A stretch of 64,000 bases of DNA from Oceanicella sp. SM1341 (GCF_003448965.1 NZ_QRGC01000017.1:1-64000); one strand, 5' to 3'. Shown: positions 49,311 to 58,894, numbered from the stretch's first letter. A program made the numbers and translations. Notes: generated from the sequence alone by a model not told the origin.

Positions 49311-50690
49311 ATGTCGCAGCTCGACGACGTTCTCGCCCATATCGATGCCGACCGCCCGCAGGCGCTGGAGCGGCTCTTCGCGCTGCTGCGCATGCAGAGC
49401 ATCTCGACCGACCCCGCCTATGCCGCGGAGTGCGAGAAGGCGGCGGACTGGCTGGTGGAGGACCTGAAATCGCTCGGCTTCGAGGCCACGCGGCGCGACA
49501 CGCCGGGCCGGCCGATGGTGGTGGCGCATTCCGGCGGCGAGGGCCGGCACGTGCTGTTCTACGGTCATTACGACGTGCAGCCGGTGGACCCGCTGGAGCT
49601 GTGGACCCGCCCGCCCTTCGAGCCCGCCATCGAGGAGACCGCGCATGGCGCGGTGATCCGTGCCCGCGGTGCGGCGGATGACAAGGGCCAGCTGATGACC
49701 TTCCTCGAGGCCTGCCGGGCCTGGAAGGCGGTCACCGGCAAGCTGCCGGCCAACGTGACCATCCTGTTCGAGGGTGAGGAGGAATCCGGCTCGCCCTCGC
49801 TCATCCCCTTCCTCGAGGCGAACGCGGAGGAGCTGAAGGCCGAGCTGGCGCTGGTCTGCGACACCGGCATGCTCGACCGCAACACCCCCGCCATCGCCAC
49901 CCGGCTGCGCGGCATGCTGGGCGAGCAGATCACCATCAAGGCGGCGGACAAGGACCTGCACTCCGGCTCCTTCGGCGGCCCGGCGGCAAACCCGATCCGC
50001 ATCCTCGCGAAGATCCTCGCCGGGCTGCATGACGACGAGGGCCGTGTCACCCTGCCCGGCTTCTACGACGACGTGGCCGATCTGCCCGCCGACATCAAGG
50101 CCCAGTGGGACGCGCTCAAGTTCGACGGCGAGGCCTTCCTCGGCGAGGTGGGGCTGAAGGTGCCGGCCGGGGAGAAGGGCTATTCCGCGCTGGAGCAGAT
50201 CTGGTCGCGCCCGACGCTGGAGTTCAACGGCATCATCGGCGGCTACACAGGCGAGGGCTTCAAGACCGTGCTGCCGGCCCAGGCCTCGGCCAAGGTGTCG
50301 ATGCGGCTGGTGAGCCAGCAGGACCCGGTGAAGCTGCGCGCCGCCCTGCGCTCCTACGTGGAGAGCTGCCTGCCCGCCGACGTGACGGTGGAGTACAAGC
50401 CGCATGGCGGCTCGATGGCGACCGAGCTTCCCACCGACACGCCGGAATTCACCGCCGCGCAGGCCGCCCTCACCGAGGAATGGGCCACCGAGGCCGTGTT
50501 CTCCGGCATGGGCGGCTCGATCCCGATCGTCGGGCATTTCCGCAAGATCCTCGGGATGAACAGCCTGATGGTGGGCTTCGGGCTCGACGACGACCAGATC
50601 CACTCGCCCAACGAGAAATACGAGCTGCGCAGCTTCCACAAGGGCGCGCGCAGCTGGGCGCGCATCCTCGACGCGCTGGCGAAGGCCTGA
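49311..50690 (+). CDS. M20-family dipeptidase
   Basis: 459 residues starting MSQLDDVLAHIDADRPQALE. Zinc ligands and catalytic residues of the M20 family are visible: FYGHYDVQPVDP (His, Asp), RGAADDKGQL, GEEESGSPSL (catalytic Glu), VCDTGM, and IHSPNEKY. The dimerisation domain lies between. It cleaves di- or small peptides or removes an N-acyl group in the cytoplasm. AGGAG is ahead of the ATG; a similar enzyme is common in Rhodobacterales. Confidence 0.93.
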   Translation: MSQLDDVLAHIDADRPQALERLFALLRMQSISTDPAYAAECEKAADWLVEDLKSLGFEATRRDTPGRPMVVAHSGGEGRHVLFYGHYDVQPVDPLELWTRPPFEPAIEETAHGAVIRARGAADDKGQLMTFLEACRAWKAVTGKLPANVTILFEGEEESGSPSLIPFLEANAEELKAELALVCDTGMLDRNTPAIATRLRGMLGEQITIKAADKDLHSGSFGGPAANPIRILAKILAGLHDDEGRVTLPGFYDDVADLPADIKAQWDALKFDGEAFLGEVGLKVPAGEKGYSALEQIWSRPTLEFNGIIGGYTGEGFKTVLPAQASAKVSMRLVSQQDPVKLRAALRSYVESCLPADVTVEYKPHGGSMATELPTDTPEFTAAQAALTEEWATEAVFSGMGGSIPIVGHFRKILGMNSLMVGFGLDDDQIHSPNEKYELRSFHKGARSWARILDALAKA

Positions 50691-50691
50691 G

Positions 50692-50964
50692 CTAGCCCCG
50701 CCGCCGCCCCCCGCGCCGCCGCGGCCGGGGGGCGGTGCGCCCTGCCCCCTCGGCCAGCACGGCACTCATCGGATGGTCGGGGGCCGCGGGCGCCAGCCGG
50801 GCGTGCAGCGCCCGGGTGAGCGCGGCGAGATCGGCCTCCGCCGGCATGCCCAGCGCCCAGTCGAAGTAGATCGACCGGCAATCCTCCGCCCCGATGCCCT
50901 CGATGCGATAGGCCTCCGAGATCAGGCCGCGCGGGTCTTCCGGGCTCAACTCCTTCTCACTCAT
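50692..50964 (-). CDS. Small conserved-looking hypothetical protein
   Basis: 90 residues starting MSEKELSPEDPRGLISEAYR. The N-terminal 65 residues look ordered (GIGAEDCRSIYFDWALGMPA, ALTRALHARLAP), and the C-terminus is a very basic Arg/Gly tail (RPRRRGGRRRG). I do not know its function; the tail suggests nucleic-acid contact. It is convergent with the M20 gene, ending one base after it. The 26-bp repeat array starts 37 bases upstream of its start codon, so the array may form part of its control region. Confidence 0.75.
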   Translation of the reverse strand: MSEKELSPEDPRGLISEAYRIEGIGAEDCRSIYFDWALGMPAEADLAALTRALHARLAPAAPDHPMSAVLAEGAGRTAPRPRRRGGRRRG

Positions 50965-51769
50965 CCGTGGGCCCTCCTTGGGTGCTTGCGGAGGGTCGCG
51001 CGGAACGCGCGCATTAACAAGGGCCGCGGAACGCGCGCATTAACGAGACTTGCGGAACGCGCGCGCACGCAAGGCGCGCGGAACGCTTGCCCGGACGAGA
51101 GGCGCGGAACGCTCGCGCGCACAAGAGCAGCGGGACGCGTCCGGACACGGATCCCGAAGCTTCGCGAGACGCTTCGCGGAGCGCGCGGCGGCACGAGGCA
51201 TGCACAGCGCCTGCCTCCGCAGGAGATGCGCGCCGCGGGCCAGGATCGGGTGTGCAGGGCGCGCTCGCACAGGCTCCGTGGCACCCGCGCCTCGAGGAGC
51301 GCCGGGGGGCAGACGCCTCCGCGGCAGCGGCGAAACGCGCGGGGATCGCGGCTCCCAGGCTGCGCGATGGCGGTCGACGCATGCCGGAGGGGGAGAGCGG
51401 ATGGGGCGCCCGCCCGCGCCGCGGCCGGGGCGCGCCCGCGGGATGCGACACCGCTCTTGTACCGCGCCCCCGACAGCCGGGGTCCGGCCACGGAGGCTCC
51501 GGACGAACGGAACGTGGCAGTCGTCGCGCTGCGGCTCGGGGGTGTTCCGGATATCGGAAAAAGTGCGACCCGCCGCCGATGCTGGTGTGAGAGAGGGACT
51601 GCGGCGGGTCGCGCAACGGACCGGGGACCCTGGCCGTTGCTGCACTTGACGTGGGGCCGCGGGCCCGGGGTTCCAAGCCCGGGGCGTTCACATCCGATTG
51701 ACCGGGAATTGCCCGCATTACCGAAACGCACCGAAGACGCGGCCGCGGATCCGGCCCTGCCGCAGGCAG
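50965..51769. other. Long non-coding region with tandem array
   Basis: About 0.8 kb between the small hypothetical gene and the histone-deacetylase-like gene. It begins with the 26-bp array (51001-51156). The rest (51157-51769) is GC-rich, open in many frames on both strands with Arg-rich products; I see no gene. The Arg/Gly-rich reading frames there are chance. Confidence 0.6.
51001..51156. repeat. Tandem array, six units of exactly 26 bp
   Basis: CGGAACGC begins at 51001, 51027, 51053, 51079 and 51105, and a variant CGGGACGC at 51131, each exactly 26 bases apart. The first two units are nearly identical (CGGAACGCGCGCATTAAC); later ones diverge. A period of 26 is not a multiple of three, so this is not a repeated peptide. 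It lies upstream of the minus-strand gene ending at 50964, in a position for iterated protein binding. Confidence 0.85.
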
Positions 51770-52693
51770 TCAGGCGGCGGCGGTGTCGCGGGCGGCCTCG
51801 ATCAGCAGCACGTGGCGCTCGGCGACTTCCTCGGGGTCGTGGCCGTATCCGCCGCCGAGCACGGTGACCACCGGCAGGCCGGCGGCGCGCATCCGGGTGA
51901 GCACCATGCGGTCGCGCGCGGCGAGCCCGGCGCGGCTGAGGGCGAGCCGGCCGATACGGTCTTCCGCCACCGGGTCGGCGCCGGCGTTGTAGAACACGAT
52001 GGAGGGGCGCGGGCCGGCCAGCAGCCGCTCGAGCGCGCGGGAGAGCGTGTCGAGATAGGCCGTGTCGCCCGTGGCGTCGGGCAGGCCGATGTCGAGGCTG
52101 GAGCGGGCCTTCTCGCGCGGGTAGTTCGCCTCGGCATGGAGCGAGAAGGTGGTCACGTCGCCGTCGCCCTCGAAGATGCGGGCGGTGCCGTCACCTTGGT
52201 GCACGTCGAGATCGACCACGAGGATGCGGCGCACCATGCCCTCGTCGAGCAGCGAACGCGCGGCGAAGGCGACATCGTTGAACACGCAGTATCCCGCGCC
52301 GCGCAGGGGGCCCGCGTGGTGCGAGCCGCCGGCGAGGTTGCAGGCCAGCCCGTGTTCCAGCGCCAGCCGGGCGGCGAGCAGCGTGCCGGCGCAGGCCAGC
52401 CGGCTGCGCCGGGCGATCTGCGCCGAACTGCCGAGGCCGATGGCGCGCAGCTCTTCGGGCGTGAGCCGGTCGTCGAACACCCGCTCCACGTAGCCGATCT
52501 CGTGCACCCGGGCGATGCGGTGCAGGCCGGCCGGCGCGGGCGCGAGGTAGCCGCCGCTCTCCGGCATCATGCCCCGGCGCACGAGGGCGGCGCGCAGGTA
52601 GCCGTATTTCGACATCGGAAAGCGCCGGCCGCGGGCGAGCGTGATGGTATAGTCCGGGTGCCAGACCAGAGGCGGCATGCCCGGGCCGCTCAT
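51770..52693 (-). CDS. Histone-deacetylase-like (acetoin utilisation/APAH) amidohydrolase
   Basis: 307 residues starting MSGPGMPPLVWHPDYTITLA. The zinc-dependent deacetylase motifs are intact: LAGGSHHAGPLRGAGYCVFN, then DLDVHQGDGTARIF (Asp-x-His and Asp ligand), and FYNAGADPVAEDRIG. It probably removes acetyl groups from polyamines or another small substrate. Its ATG overlaps the glnE stop by four bases, so it is coupled to glnE and to the ccmFH operon upstream. Confidence 0.93.
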   Translation of the reverse strand: MSGPGMPPLVWHPDYTITLARGRRFPMSKYGYLRAALVRRGMMPESGGYLAPAPAGLHRIARVHEIGYVERVFDDRLTPEELRAIGLGSSAQIARRSRLACAGTLLAARLALEHGLACNLAGGSHHAGPLRGAGYCVFNDVAFAARSLLDEGMVRRILVVDLDVHQGDGTARIFEGDGDVTTFSLHAEANYPREKARSSLDIGLPDATGDTAYLDTLSRALERLLAGPRPSIVFYNAGADPVAEDRIGRLALSRAGLAARDRMVLTRMRAAGLPVVTVLGGGYGHDPEEVAERHVLLIEAARDTAAA

Positions 52694-55503
52694 GCGCCGA
52701 GCTTGTCCGCGATGATGGCGGCGGCCCCGTCGGTGAGCCGCTCCAGCCGGGTGGCGAGCCGGGCGAGGCCGGGGTCGCCGGTGGCGCGGATGAGCGCCTC
52801 CACCAGCCCCGCCCCCGCCGCCTCGGGCGTGAAGGTGCCATCCACCGAGAGGCGGGCGTAGTGCTGCACGATGGTCTGCAGGGCCAGGGCCTCGGCCAGC
52901 GCCTCGCCCTCCCCGGCCTCGAGGAAGCCGGCCCCCACCAGCGGCGCGATGGCCTGGCGGGGGGCGCGCGGCCCGGTGATGCCGGTGGCGAGCAGCCCGG
53001 TCTGCACAAGGAGCTCGATGTCCATCATGCCGCCGGGCCGGTGCTTTACCTCCCAGATCCGCGCCGCCTGTGCCGCATGCGCCCGGCCGAGGCGGGCGCG
53101 CATGTCCCGCGCATCCTCGATCAGCGCCCCCTGCGCGCGCGGGGCGGCGCGGACCCCGGCGATCACCGTCTCCACCTCCCGGGCCACCGCGCAGGGGCCG
53201 GAGACGATGCGCGCCCGGGTCAGCGCCATGTGCTCCCAGCTCCAGGCCTCCTCGGCCTGGTAGGTGGCAAAGGCCGAGAGCGAGACCGCCACCGGCCCCT
53301 GCCGGCCCGAGGGCCGCAGCCGCATGTCCACCTCGTAGAGCGTGCCCTCCGCCGTGGGGGCGGAGAGGGCGGAGACCAGCGCCTGCGTGAGCCGGGCGTA
53401 ATAGGCGGTGACGGCGAGGCGGCGGCGGCCGGTGCTCTCGGTCTCGCCGGCGGGGTCGTAGATCACGATCAGGTCGAGGTCGGAGGAGATGGTCATCTCG
53501 CCGGAGCCGAACTTGCCCATGCCCAGGATGGCGCAGCCGCGCCCCGGCTCCGGGCCGAAACGGCTGGCGAACTCGGCCTTCACATGCGGCAGCAGGGCGC
53601 GCAGCGAGGCCTCGGCCACATCGGTGAAGGCCGCCCCCGCCTCCTCCGCCGTGGCGACGCCGCGCAGGAGCTGCACGCCGATGCGGAAGCGCATCTCGCG
53701 GTCCCAGCGGCGGGCGGCGTCGAGCACGCCCTCGTAGTCCGCCGCCCTTGCCAGCACCGCCTCCAGCGCCGGCAGCAGGGCGGCGAGCGGCTTCAGTCGG
53801 GCGAAGAACCCGCCCTCCAGCACGGCGTCGAGCACACCGGGATGGCGCGCGAGCTCGCCCGCGAGCCTCGGCGAGGCGGCGAAGATCTCGCCCAGCAGGT
53901 CGAGCAGCTGCGGGTTCGCCTCGAAGAGCGAGAGGATCTGCACGCCGGCGGGCAGGCCGGAGAGGAAGCTGTCGAAACGGGCGAAGGCCTCGTCGGGGTT
54001 CGCGGCGCGCGCGAGGCGGGCGACGATCTCCGGCTCGATGCGCTTGAGGATGGCGCGGGCGCGGTCGGAGCGGGTGGCGGGGATGAGGCCCGCGTGCCAG
54101 CGGTCGAGCAGCCCGGTCACCATGCCGGGGCGGGCGTAGCCCAGCTCGCTCAGCCCGGCCTCGCCCACGGCCGGGGCCGGGCCGCTGGCGGCGGGGGCGA
54201 AGAAGGCCTCGGTGAGCCGGTCCACCTCCTCGAAGCGGCGCTTCTGCAGGGCGTCGAACCGGGCGAGATCCGCCTCGCCGCACAGCGCCGCGAGCCGGGC
54301 GCGCGCGGGGTCGGCGCGCGGGATGACATGGGTCTGGGCATCCTCGAGCATCTGGATGCGGTGCTCGAGGGTCCGGTGGTCCTCGTAGGCCTCCGAGAGC
54401 GCCTCCGCCACCTCGACCCGGATCCAGCCCGCCCGGGCCAGGGCGTGCAGCGCCGGCACCGTGCGCTCGGAGCGCAGCCCGGGGTCGCGGCCGCCGCAGA
54501 TGAGCTGGCGGGTCTGGGCGAAGAATTCGATGGTGCGGATGCCGCCACGGCCCAGCTTCACGTCATGCCCCGGGGCCACGCAGGGCCCGTGCAGGCCCTT
54601 GTGGTCGCGGATGCGGCGCTGCATGTCATGCGCGTCCTCGATGGCGGCGAAATCGAGGTGGCGGCGCCAGATGAAGGGGGTGATGTTGTCGAGAAACGCC
54701 TGGCCGGAGACGAGATCGCCCGCGCAGGGCCGCGCCTTGATCATCGCCGCGCGCTCCCAGGTGCGGCCGAGGGATTCGTAGTAGGTCTCGGCCACGCCCA
54801 TGCCGAGGCAGACCGGGGTCACCGAGGGGTCGGGGCGCAGGCGCAGGTCGGTGCGCAGCACGTAGCCATGCGCGGTCTGGGCGGAGAGGGTGCGCACGAG
54901 GCCCTGGGTGACCCGCACGAAGCCGGCGCGCAGCTCGGCATAGTCCTCCGGCGGGTAGCGGCGCTCGTCGAACAGGCAGATGAGGTCGATGTCGGAGGAG
55001 TAGTTGAGCTCGCGCGCGCCCATCTTGCCCATGGCCAGCACGAACATGCCGCCATGGTCGCGCCGCGCGCTCTCGGGCAGGCGGCCGCGGGCGATCACCG
55101 CGTCGAGATGGTGGCGCAGGGCGGTCTGCACCGCGTAATCGGCGAAATCGGTGAGCGCGCCGGTGACTTCGTCGAGCGACCAGGCGCCGCCCAGATCGGC
55201 CAGCGCGGTGACCAGCGCCACCCGGCGCTTTGCCTCGCGCAGCATGCGGTCGGGGTCCGGGCCGGGCGGGGCGGCGAGGATATCGGCCAGCAGCGCCTCG
55301 GGCGGGCGCGCGGCCAGCTCCGCCAGCAGCTCCGGCTGGGCGGCGATCAGCCCGGCGAGGAAGTTGCTGGAGCCCGCGGTGGCCCCGGCGAGCCGGCGCA
55401 GCGGCGCGGGGAGGTCCTCGGGCAGGCCGGCGAGGATGTCGGCCTCGCGCTCGGGGTCGGCGGCAAGCGGGTAGCGGGTGATGCGGGCGGCGAGCGGCTC
55501 CAT
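52690..55503 (-). CDS. glnE: Glutamine synthetase adenylyltransferase/deadenylase GlnE
   Basis: 937 residues, standard length. Two nucleotidyltransferase domains are seen: the N-terminal deadenylylase (MGKMGARELNYSSDIDLICL) and the C-terminal adenylyltransferase (GMGKFGSGEMTISSDLDLIV), joined by a helical regulatory region. It switches glutamine synthetase off and on by adenylylation under PII control. The ATG at 55503 is one base after the enoyl-CoA hydratase stop and the stop overlaps the deacetylase gene, so it lies inside a compact operon. Confidence 0.96.
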   Translation of the reverse strand: MEPLAARITRYPLAADPEREADILAGLPEDLPAPLRRLAGATAGSSNFLAGLIAAQPELLAELAARPPEALLADILAAPPGPDPDRMLREAKRRVALVTALADLGGAWSLDEVTGALTDFADYAVQTALRHHLDAVIARGRLPESARRDHGGMFVLAMGKMGARELNYSSDIDLICLFDERRYPPEDYAELRAGFVRVTQGLVRTLSAQTAHGYVLRTDLRLRPDPSVTPVCLGMGVAETYYESLGRTWERAAMIKARPCAGDLVSGQAFLDNITPFIWRRHLDFAAIEDAHDMQRRIRDHKGLHGPCVAPGHDVKLGRGGIRTIEFFAQTRQLICGGRDPGLRSERTVPALHALARAGWIRVEVAEALSEAYEDHRTLEHRIQMLEDAQTHVIPRADPARARLAALCGEADLARFDALQKRRFEEVDRLTEAFFAPAASGPAPAVGEAGLSELGYARPGMVTGLLDRWHAGLIPATRSDRARAILKRIEPEIVARLARAANPDEAFARFDSFLSGLPAGVQILSLFEANPQLLDLLGEIFAASPRLAGELARHPGVLDAVLEGGFFARLKPLAALLPALEAVLARAADYEGVLDAARRWDREMRFRIGVQLLRGVATAEEAGAAFTDVAEASLRALLPHVKAEFASRFGPEPGRGCAILGMGKFGSGEMTISSDLDLIVIYDPAGETESTGRRRLAVTAYYARLTQALVSALSAPTAEGTLYEVDMRLRPSGRQGPVAVSLSAFATYQAEEAWSWEHMALTRARIVSGPCAVAREVETVIAGVRAAPRAQGALIEDARDMRARLGRAHAAQAARIWEVKHRPGGMMDIELLVQTGLLATGITGPRAPRQAIAPLVGAGFLEAGEGEALAEALALQTIVQHYARLSVDGTFTPEAAGAGLVEALIRATGDPGLARLATRLERLTDGAAAIIADKLGA

Positions 55504-55504
55504 C

Positions 55505-56281
55505 TCAGCGCCCCTCGAACCGCGGCGGCCGGCCCTCGTGCAGGGCGACGAGCGCCTCGGCATGGTCTCGGCTGCGCAGCGCCGCGCCCTGCTCGGTGGC
55601 CTCGAGCGCGAGCTGGTCTGCCAGCGCCCTCGCATGGCCAGCGCGCAGGGAGCGCTTGATCGCGGCATAGGCAAGCGTGGGCCCGGCGGCGAGGGTTGCG
55701 GCCCGGCGGGCGACATGCGCCTCGAACCCGGCGTGCGGCACCACCTCCCAGATCATCCCCCACTCCGCCGCCTGCGCGGCACTCACCGGCTCGGCAAACA
55801 GCGCCGCGCCCATGGCCCGCGGCAGGCCAACGGCCTGCGGCAGCCAGTGGCTCGCGCCCGCGTCCACCGCCAGGCCCAGCCGGGCCTGGGCGAAGGAGAA
55901 GCGCGCCGCGTCGGAGGCGATCACCACGTCGGCGGCGAGCGCGAGGCTCACCCCTGCCCCGGCCGCGAGCCCGTTCACCGCGGCGATGCTGGGCAGCGGG
56001 CACTCGGCGAGCGCGGTGACGAGCGGGGCATATTCCTCCACCAGGGCGCGCTCGTGGTCGAGGTCGGCGGCGTTGCGGCGCTGGCCCAGGTCCTGCCCGG
56101 CGCAGAAATCCTCGCCCGCGCCGGTGAGCAGCACCACCCGCGCCTCGCCCGCCGCGCGGCGCAGGGCATGCAGCAGCTCGGTGCGCATGCGGGCGTCGAG
56201 CGCGTTGCGGGCCGCGGGCCGCGCGAGGGTGATGCTGGCCACCCCGGCGGCGAGATCGTACTGGAGCGTCTCGTAGCTCAC
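55505..56281 (-). CDS. Enoyl-CoA hydratase/isomerase family protein
   Basis: 258 residues from a GTG that overlaps the ccmH stop (GTGA). Crotonase fold: the CoA/oxyanion region GEDFCAGQDLGQRR (near residue 62) and VNGLAAGAGVSLALAADVVI, LAVDAGASHWLPQAVG. PaaG-type members, active on phenylacetate-CoA intermediates, look alike, but the substrate here is unresolved. A longer frame upstream to 56440 overlaps ccmH and is not used. Confidence 0.93.
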   Translation of the reverse strand: MSYETLQYDLAAGVASITLARPAARNALDARMRTELLHALRRAAGEARVVLLTGAGEDFCAGQDLGQRRNAADLDHERALVEEYAPLVTALAECPLPSIAAVNGLAAGAGVSLALAADVVIASDAARFSFAQARLGLAVDAGASHWLPQAVGLPRAMGAALFAEPVSAAQAAEWGMIWEVVPHAGFEAHVARRAATLAAGPTLAYAAIKRSLRAGHARALADQLALEATEQGAALRSRDHAEALVALHEGRPPRFEGR

Positions 56282-56751
56282 GGGTCCTGCAGGAGCGCCT
56301 CGAGCCGCCGGCGCTCCTCCTCCGACAGGTTCGCCTCGCCGCCCGGCCCGGCGCCCCGCCCGGAGCCACGGCGCTGGCGCGAGATGAACAGGGCCGCGAT
56401 GCCGCCGCCCACCAGCAGCAGCGCAGGTGCCGCCAGCCACAGCGCCCAGGTGGAGCCGCCGAAGCGCGGACGCAGCAGCACGAAATCGCCGTAGCGGTCG
56501 ACGATGTAGTTGACCACCTGCTCATCCGTGTCGCCTGCCACCAGGCGCTCACGCACCAGAACGCGCAGGTCATGCGCGATGTCGGCGTTGGATTCGTCGA
56601 TGCTCTCGTTGCGGCACACCGGGCAGCGCAGGCCCTCGGAGATGCTGCGCGCCCGCGCCTCCAGCCCCGGGTCGTCAAGCATCTCGGAGGGCTGCACGGC
56701 GAGCACCGGCCCGGCCAGCGCGAGGAAGATCAGCACGAGGAGCGCGCGCAT
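56278..56751 (-). CDS. ccmH: Cytochrome c maturation protein CcmH (CycL type)
   Basis: 157 residues: signal peptide/anchor MRALLVLIFLALAGPVLAVQ, the redox motif L-R-C43-P-V-C46-R-N, a membrane helix (WALWLAAPALLLVGGGIAAL) and a cytoplasmic tail. It keeps the apocytochrome CXXCH cysteines reduced for haem ligation in the periplasm, together with CcmF. It follows ccmF by five bases. The TPR part (CcmI) is not fused here. Confidence 0.96.
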   Translation of the reverse strand: MRALLVLIFLALAGPVLAVQPSEMLDDPGLEARARSISEGLRCPVCRNESIDESNADIAHDLRVLVRERLVAGDTDEQVVNYIVDRYGDFVLLRPRFGGSTWALWLAAPALLLVGGGIAALFISRQRRGSGRGAGPGGEANLSEEERRRLEALLQDP

Positions 56752-56756
56752 CCGCC

Positions 56757-58817
56757 CTACTCCGCCGGAACCGCGGCCGCCCGCGGCCGGCGCACGGCGG
56801 CGCCGACGCGGTAGCGCCGGTCGGTGAGGCTGAGGCCGCCGCCCAGCGCCATCACCAGCGCGCCGAGCCAGATCCAGTTCGCGTAGGGCTTCACGTAGGT
56901 GCGCACCGCCCAGCCGCCGGCCTGCTGCTGGTCGCCCAGCACCACGTAGAGGTCGCGGGTGAAGCCCATGTCGATGCCCGCCTCGGTGGTGGGCATGCGC
57001 TGCACCGGGTAGAAGCGCTTCTCGGCGCAGAGCGTGGCGACACGGGTGCCGTCACGATCGACATGGAAGCGGCCGAGATCGGTGGAGAAGTTGCGCGCGC
57101 CCTCCTCGCCGAAGATGCCGGCGAGGCCGAGCAGCCCGTGCTCCGCCGTGCAGCCGTCGACGTGGAAATCGGCGCCCAGCGGCAGCGGCTCCACCGCGTC
57201 GAGGGTGAAGGTGTAGCCCGAGAGGGTGAAACTGTCGCCAGGGCGCATCACCCGGACATCCTCCGTCTCCCAGGCCGAGACGGCGGCAACCCCGAGGAAG
57301 GTGAGGCCGAGCCCGGCATGGGCCACCGCCTTGCCCCATTCGGCGCGCGGCAGGTTGGCGAGGCGGCGCAGGGTCTCGCCGGCGGAGACCTTGCCGGCCC
57401 GGCTGCGCGAGCCGAGATCGGCGAGCGCGCCGAGCACCAGCCAGGCCGCGAGGCCGAGGCCGATCGGCGCAAGCAGGCTGCGCCCGCTCTCCATCGCCCA
57501 GACCAGCCCGAACACGGCCAGCGCCAGCACCGCGGCCGGCAGCAGCGGCCGCGCCGCCCGGCCGAGCTGCGCGCGCTTCCACGGCAGCACCGCGCCCACC
57601 GGCAGCACCAGCGCGAGCAGCACCATGAAGGGGGTGAAGGCAAGGTCGAAGAACGGCGGGCCGACCGACACCTTCTCGCCGTTCACGAACTCCACCATCA
57701 GCGGCCAGATGGTGCCGAGGAACACCACGAAACAGGCGACCACCAGCAGCAGGTTGTTGATCACGAGGCCGGATTCGCGGCTCACCAGCCCGAACACGCC
57801 CTTGGCCGCCAGCCGCTGCGCGCGCCAGGCGAAGAGCGTGAAGGACCCCCCGATCGCCACCGCGAGGATGGCGAGGATGAACACGCCGCGCGTGGGGTCG
57901 TTGGCGAAGGCATGCACCGAGGTGATCACGCCCGAGCGCACGATGAACGTGCCGATGAGCGAGAAGGAGAAGGCGAGGATGGCGAGCAGGATGGTCCAGC
58001 TCTTCAGGCTCTCGCGCTTCTCGACCACGATGGCCGAGTGCAGCAGCGCCGCGGCCACCAGCCAGGGCATGAAGGAGGCGTTCTCCACCGGGTCCCAGAA
58101 CCACCAGCCGCCCCAGCCGAGCTCGTAATAGGCCCAGTAGGAGCCGAGCGCGATGCCGATGGTGAGCGCGATCCAGGCCGCCAGCGTCCAGGGCCGCACC
58201 CAACGCGCCCAGGCCGCGTCCACCCGGCCCTCGATCAGCGCCGCCACGGCGAAGGAGAAGGCCATCGAGAGCCCCACGTAGCCCAGGTAGAGGAAGGGCG
58301 GGTGGAAGGCGAGGCCGGGGTCCTGCAGCAGCGGGTTGAGGTCGTTGCCGTCAAGCGGCGGGTTGGCGAGGCGCTCGAACGGGTTCGAGGTGAAGAGGAT
58401 GAAGGCGAAGAAGGCCACGCCGATGGTGGCCTGCACCGCGAGCACGCGGGCGCGCAGCCCCGGCGGCAGGTTTCCGCCGCGCCAGGCCACCAGCGCGCCG
58501 AACAGCGTGAGGATGAGCACCCAGAGCAGCATCGAGCCCTCGTGGTTTCCCCATGTGCCGGTGACCTTGTAGAGCATCGGCTTGAGCGAATGGCTGTTCG
58601 CGGCGACGAGGCGCACGGAGAAATCCGACACGGCAAAGGCATGCACCAGCGCGGCGAAGCTCAGCGCGGTGAGGAGGAACTGCACCCATGCGGCCGGCAC
58701 CGCGAGGCGCATCCAGTCGCTCCACCCCTTCGAGGCCCCCACCATCGGCACCACGGCCTGCACGATGGCAACGAGAAATGCGAGGATGAGGGCGAAATGA
58801 CCAAGCTCGGCGATCAC
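56757..58817 (-). CDS. ccmF: Cytochrome c haem lyase subunit CcmF
   Basis: 686 residues, about fifteen membrane helices. The WWD-domain haem-handling motifs are clear: WGNHEGSMLLWVL (around residue 90) and GWWFWDPVENASFMPWLVA (around 230). It transfers haem from CcmE to apocytochromes on the periplasmic side with CcmH. The start is a GTG at 58817 with GGAG upstream. ccmE lies 2.3 kb away at 61137, separated by the GTA lysis pair and an orphan gene. Confidence 0.97.
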   Translation of the reverse strand: MIAELGHFALILAFLVAIVQAVVPMVGASKGWSDWMRLAVPAAWVQFLLTALSFAALVHAFAVSDFSVRLVAANSHSLKPMLYKVTGTWGNHEGSMLLWVLILTLFGALVAWRGGNLPPGLRARVLAVQATIGVAFFAFILFTSNPFERLANPPLDGNDLNPLLQDPGLAFHPPFLYLGYVGLSMAFSFAVAALIEGRVDAAWARWVRPWTLAAWIALTIGIALGSYWAYYELGWGGWWFWDPVENASFMPWLVAAALLHSAIVVEKRESLKSWTILLAILAFSFSLIGTFIVRSGVITSVHAFANDPTRGVFILAILAVAIGGSFTLFAWRAQRLAAKGVFGLVSRESGLVINNLLLVVACFVVFLGTIWPLMVEFVNGEKVSVGPPFFDLAFTPFMVLLALVLPVGAVLPWKRAQLGRAARPLLPAAVLALAVFGLVWAMESGRSLLAPIGLGLAAWLVLGALADLGSRSRAGKVSAGETLRRLANLPRAEWGKAVAHAGLGLTFLGVAAVSAWETEDVRVMRPGDSFTLSGYTFTLDAVEPLPLGADFHVDGCTAEHGLLGLAGIFGEEGARNFSTDLGRFHVDRDGTRVATLCAEKRFYPVQRMPTTEAGIDMGFTRDLYVVLGDQQQAGGWAVRTYVKPYANWIWLGALVMALGGGLSLTDRRYRVGAAVRRPRAAAVPAE

Positions 58818-58894
58818 GGGTGGGGACTCCTCAGTCTGTTCGGCCCATGGCTATCATGGCGAGCAGGTGTGGGGAAAGGGTAAGCGGCGGAGGG

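Noticed and set aside
51040..51731. Arg-rich open frames on both strands, including repeated short peptides
   Set aside because: They follow from the GC-rich 26-bp array and its flank; the period is not a multiple of three and there is no ribosome site.
52861..55659. Very long plus-strand open frame (>900 codons)
   Set aside because: It is antisense to glnE, whose family motifs are complete; such long shadow frames are usual in GC-rich DNA.
57063..58883. Long plus-strand open frame opposite ccmF
   Set aside because: Antisense to a clear ccmF with WWD motifs; product is His/Arg/Glu-rich shadow sequence.
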